From the NCBI GenBank assembly GCA_016782355.1, contig JADHYP010000102.1, positions 1-5,141 of the forward strand: 5,141 bases of DNA. The letters run 5' to 3'. A model generated the notes under the pieces. The model worked only from the letters and a program-made list of their open reading frames with translations. It did not search any database and was not told the DNA's origin. A program made the position numbers and the translations under genes. Below, one piece after another: positions 4,640 to 5,141 of the stretch (position 1 is its first letter; the number at the start of each line of letters is the position of its first letter). The stretch comes from Candidatus Syntropharchaeum sp. GTDB taxonomy: Archaea > Halobacteriota > Syntropharchaeia > Alkanophagales > Methanospirareceae.

Positions 4640-5141
4640 CTAAAAAGATATTTCTCCGACTATTTCACCCTTATCAAGCGAGATTCGTTTATCGCAAATT
4701 TTCTTCGTCCACTCTAACGAATGAGACGATATTAATAGCGTCTTTCCTTTTCCTTTCTGGCTTTTGAAGTAGTTTACGAGAAGGTCACAGGTTTTCGTGT
4801 CCAGCCCTGCGAAAGGTTCATCGAGCAAGACCAAATCAGGGTTATGAATTAACGCCCTCACGATGTCCGCCCTTTTTCTCAAACCATGCGACAGTTGCTT
4901 CACCTGAACGTTATACCACCGGTTCATGCCTAAAAAATCAATTGTATCGAGGAATCCCTCCTCCTTTATCGAGAACAGATTCGCATAGAATAGCAAATTC
5001 TCCCTCACGCTCAGCTCGTCATAAAGAAAACTCTCATGCGTTACTAATCCAATCCTTCTTCTTATTTCACCTCCGTTTTCGAATGCATCGTCACCAAATA
5101 TCTTCACCGTTCCCGAAGATGGCGAGATATGCGTGGCGATT
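4640..5141 (-). CDS. ccmA: CcmA-type ABC transporter ATPase (N-terminus beyond window edge)
   Basis: This is the cytoplasmic ATPase subunit expected to drive the CcmB permease. The frame is open to the right edge (IATHISPSSGTVKIFGDD), so the internal GTG at 5107 is not the start. The N-terminal portion with Walker A is outside the window. Visible parts: RIGLVTHESFLYDELSVREN, where the Q-loop position holds His-Glu as CcmA/NatA-type ATPases often do; the signature LSHGLRKRADIVRA (from about 4894); Walker B LVLLDEP (from about 4834) with D-loop FAGLD; and the switch histidine in LLISSHS (about 4723). The C-terminus is short and ends in GEISF with a TAG at 4642-4640. It lies first of the three visible operon genes. 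CcmA is favoured over other drug or Na+ export ATPases by the LYDELSVREN pattern and by ccmB two genes downstream. Confidence 0.8.
   Translation of the reverse strand, partial: IATHISPSSGTVKIFGDDAFENGGEIRRRIGLVTHESFLYDELSVRENLLFYANLFSIKEEGFLDTIDFLGMNRWYNVQVKQLSHGLRKRADIVRALIHNPDLVLLDEPFAGLDTKTCDLLVNYFKSQKGKGKTLLISSHSLEWTKKICDKRISLDKGEIVGEISF

Overview
The window looks like a piece of an anaerobic, cytochrome-rich euryarchaeal genome. The evidence is a multiheme c-type cytochrome ending in a PGF-CTERM (archaeosortase) anchor, a radical-SAM enzyme of the siroheme-dependent (Ahb) heme pathway, a CcmA/CcmB cytochrome c maturation transporter, TATA-like elements and Shine-Dalgarno sites. This combination fits methane- or alkane-oxidising archaea of the ANME-1/Syntrophoarchaeum type, or related methanogens and Archaeoglobi. 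That placement is inference from gene content and cannot be fixed without a search.

Layout. Positions 1-231 are non-coding apart from a possible 3' end of a + strand gene (stop at 65-67). They hold a long imperfect inverted repeat with a T-run, and a compact hairpin terminator for the minus-strand cytochrome gene. Positions 232-1321 (minus) carry a secreted nonaheme cytochrome c whose reading frame is broken by a one-base shift near position 502. The 5' part (488-1321) has the signal peptide and eight CXXCH motifs. The 3' part (232-501) has the ninth motif, a CXXCE remnant, a Thr/Pro linker and the PGF-CTERM tail. Positions 1322-1454 are a divergent promoter region with two perfect short palindromes. 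Positions 1455-2642 (plus) encode a radical SAM/SPASM protein, best read as AhbC. Positions 2643-2759 hold a TGCAAA-type repeat and a T-run between convergent genes. Positions 2760-5141 (minus) form a tight operon in the order ccmA (N-terminus outside the window), a 12-TM Yip1-like protein, and ccmB.

Together the genes describe one theme. AhbC helps make heme from siroheme, the CcmA/CcmB transporter serves its delivery or attachment outside the membrane, and the cytochrome is the kind of surface-anchored electron carrier that uses the product. The least explained element is the large Yip1-like membrane protein sitting between the two Ccm transporter subunits. The most concrete anomaly is the frameshift in the cytochrome gene.
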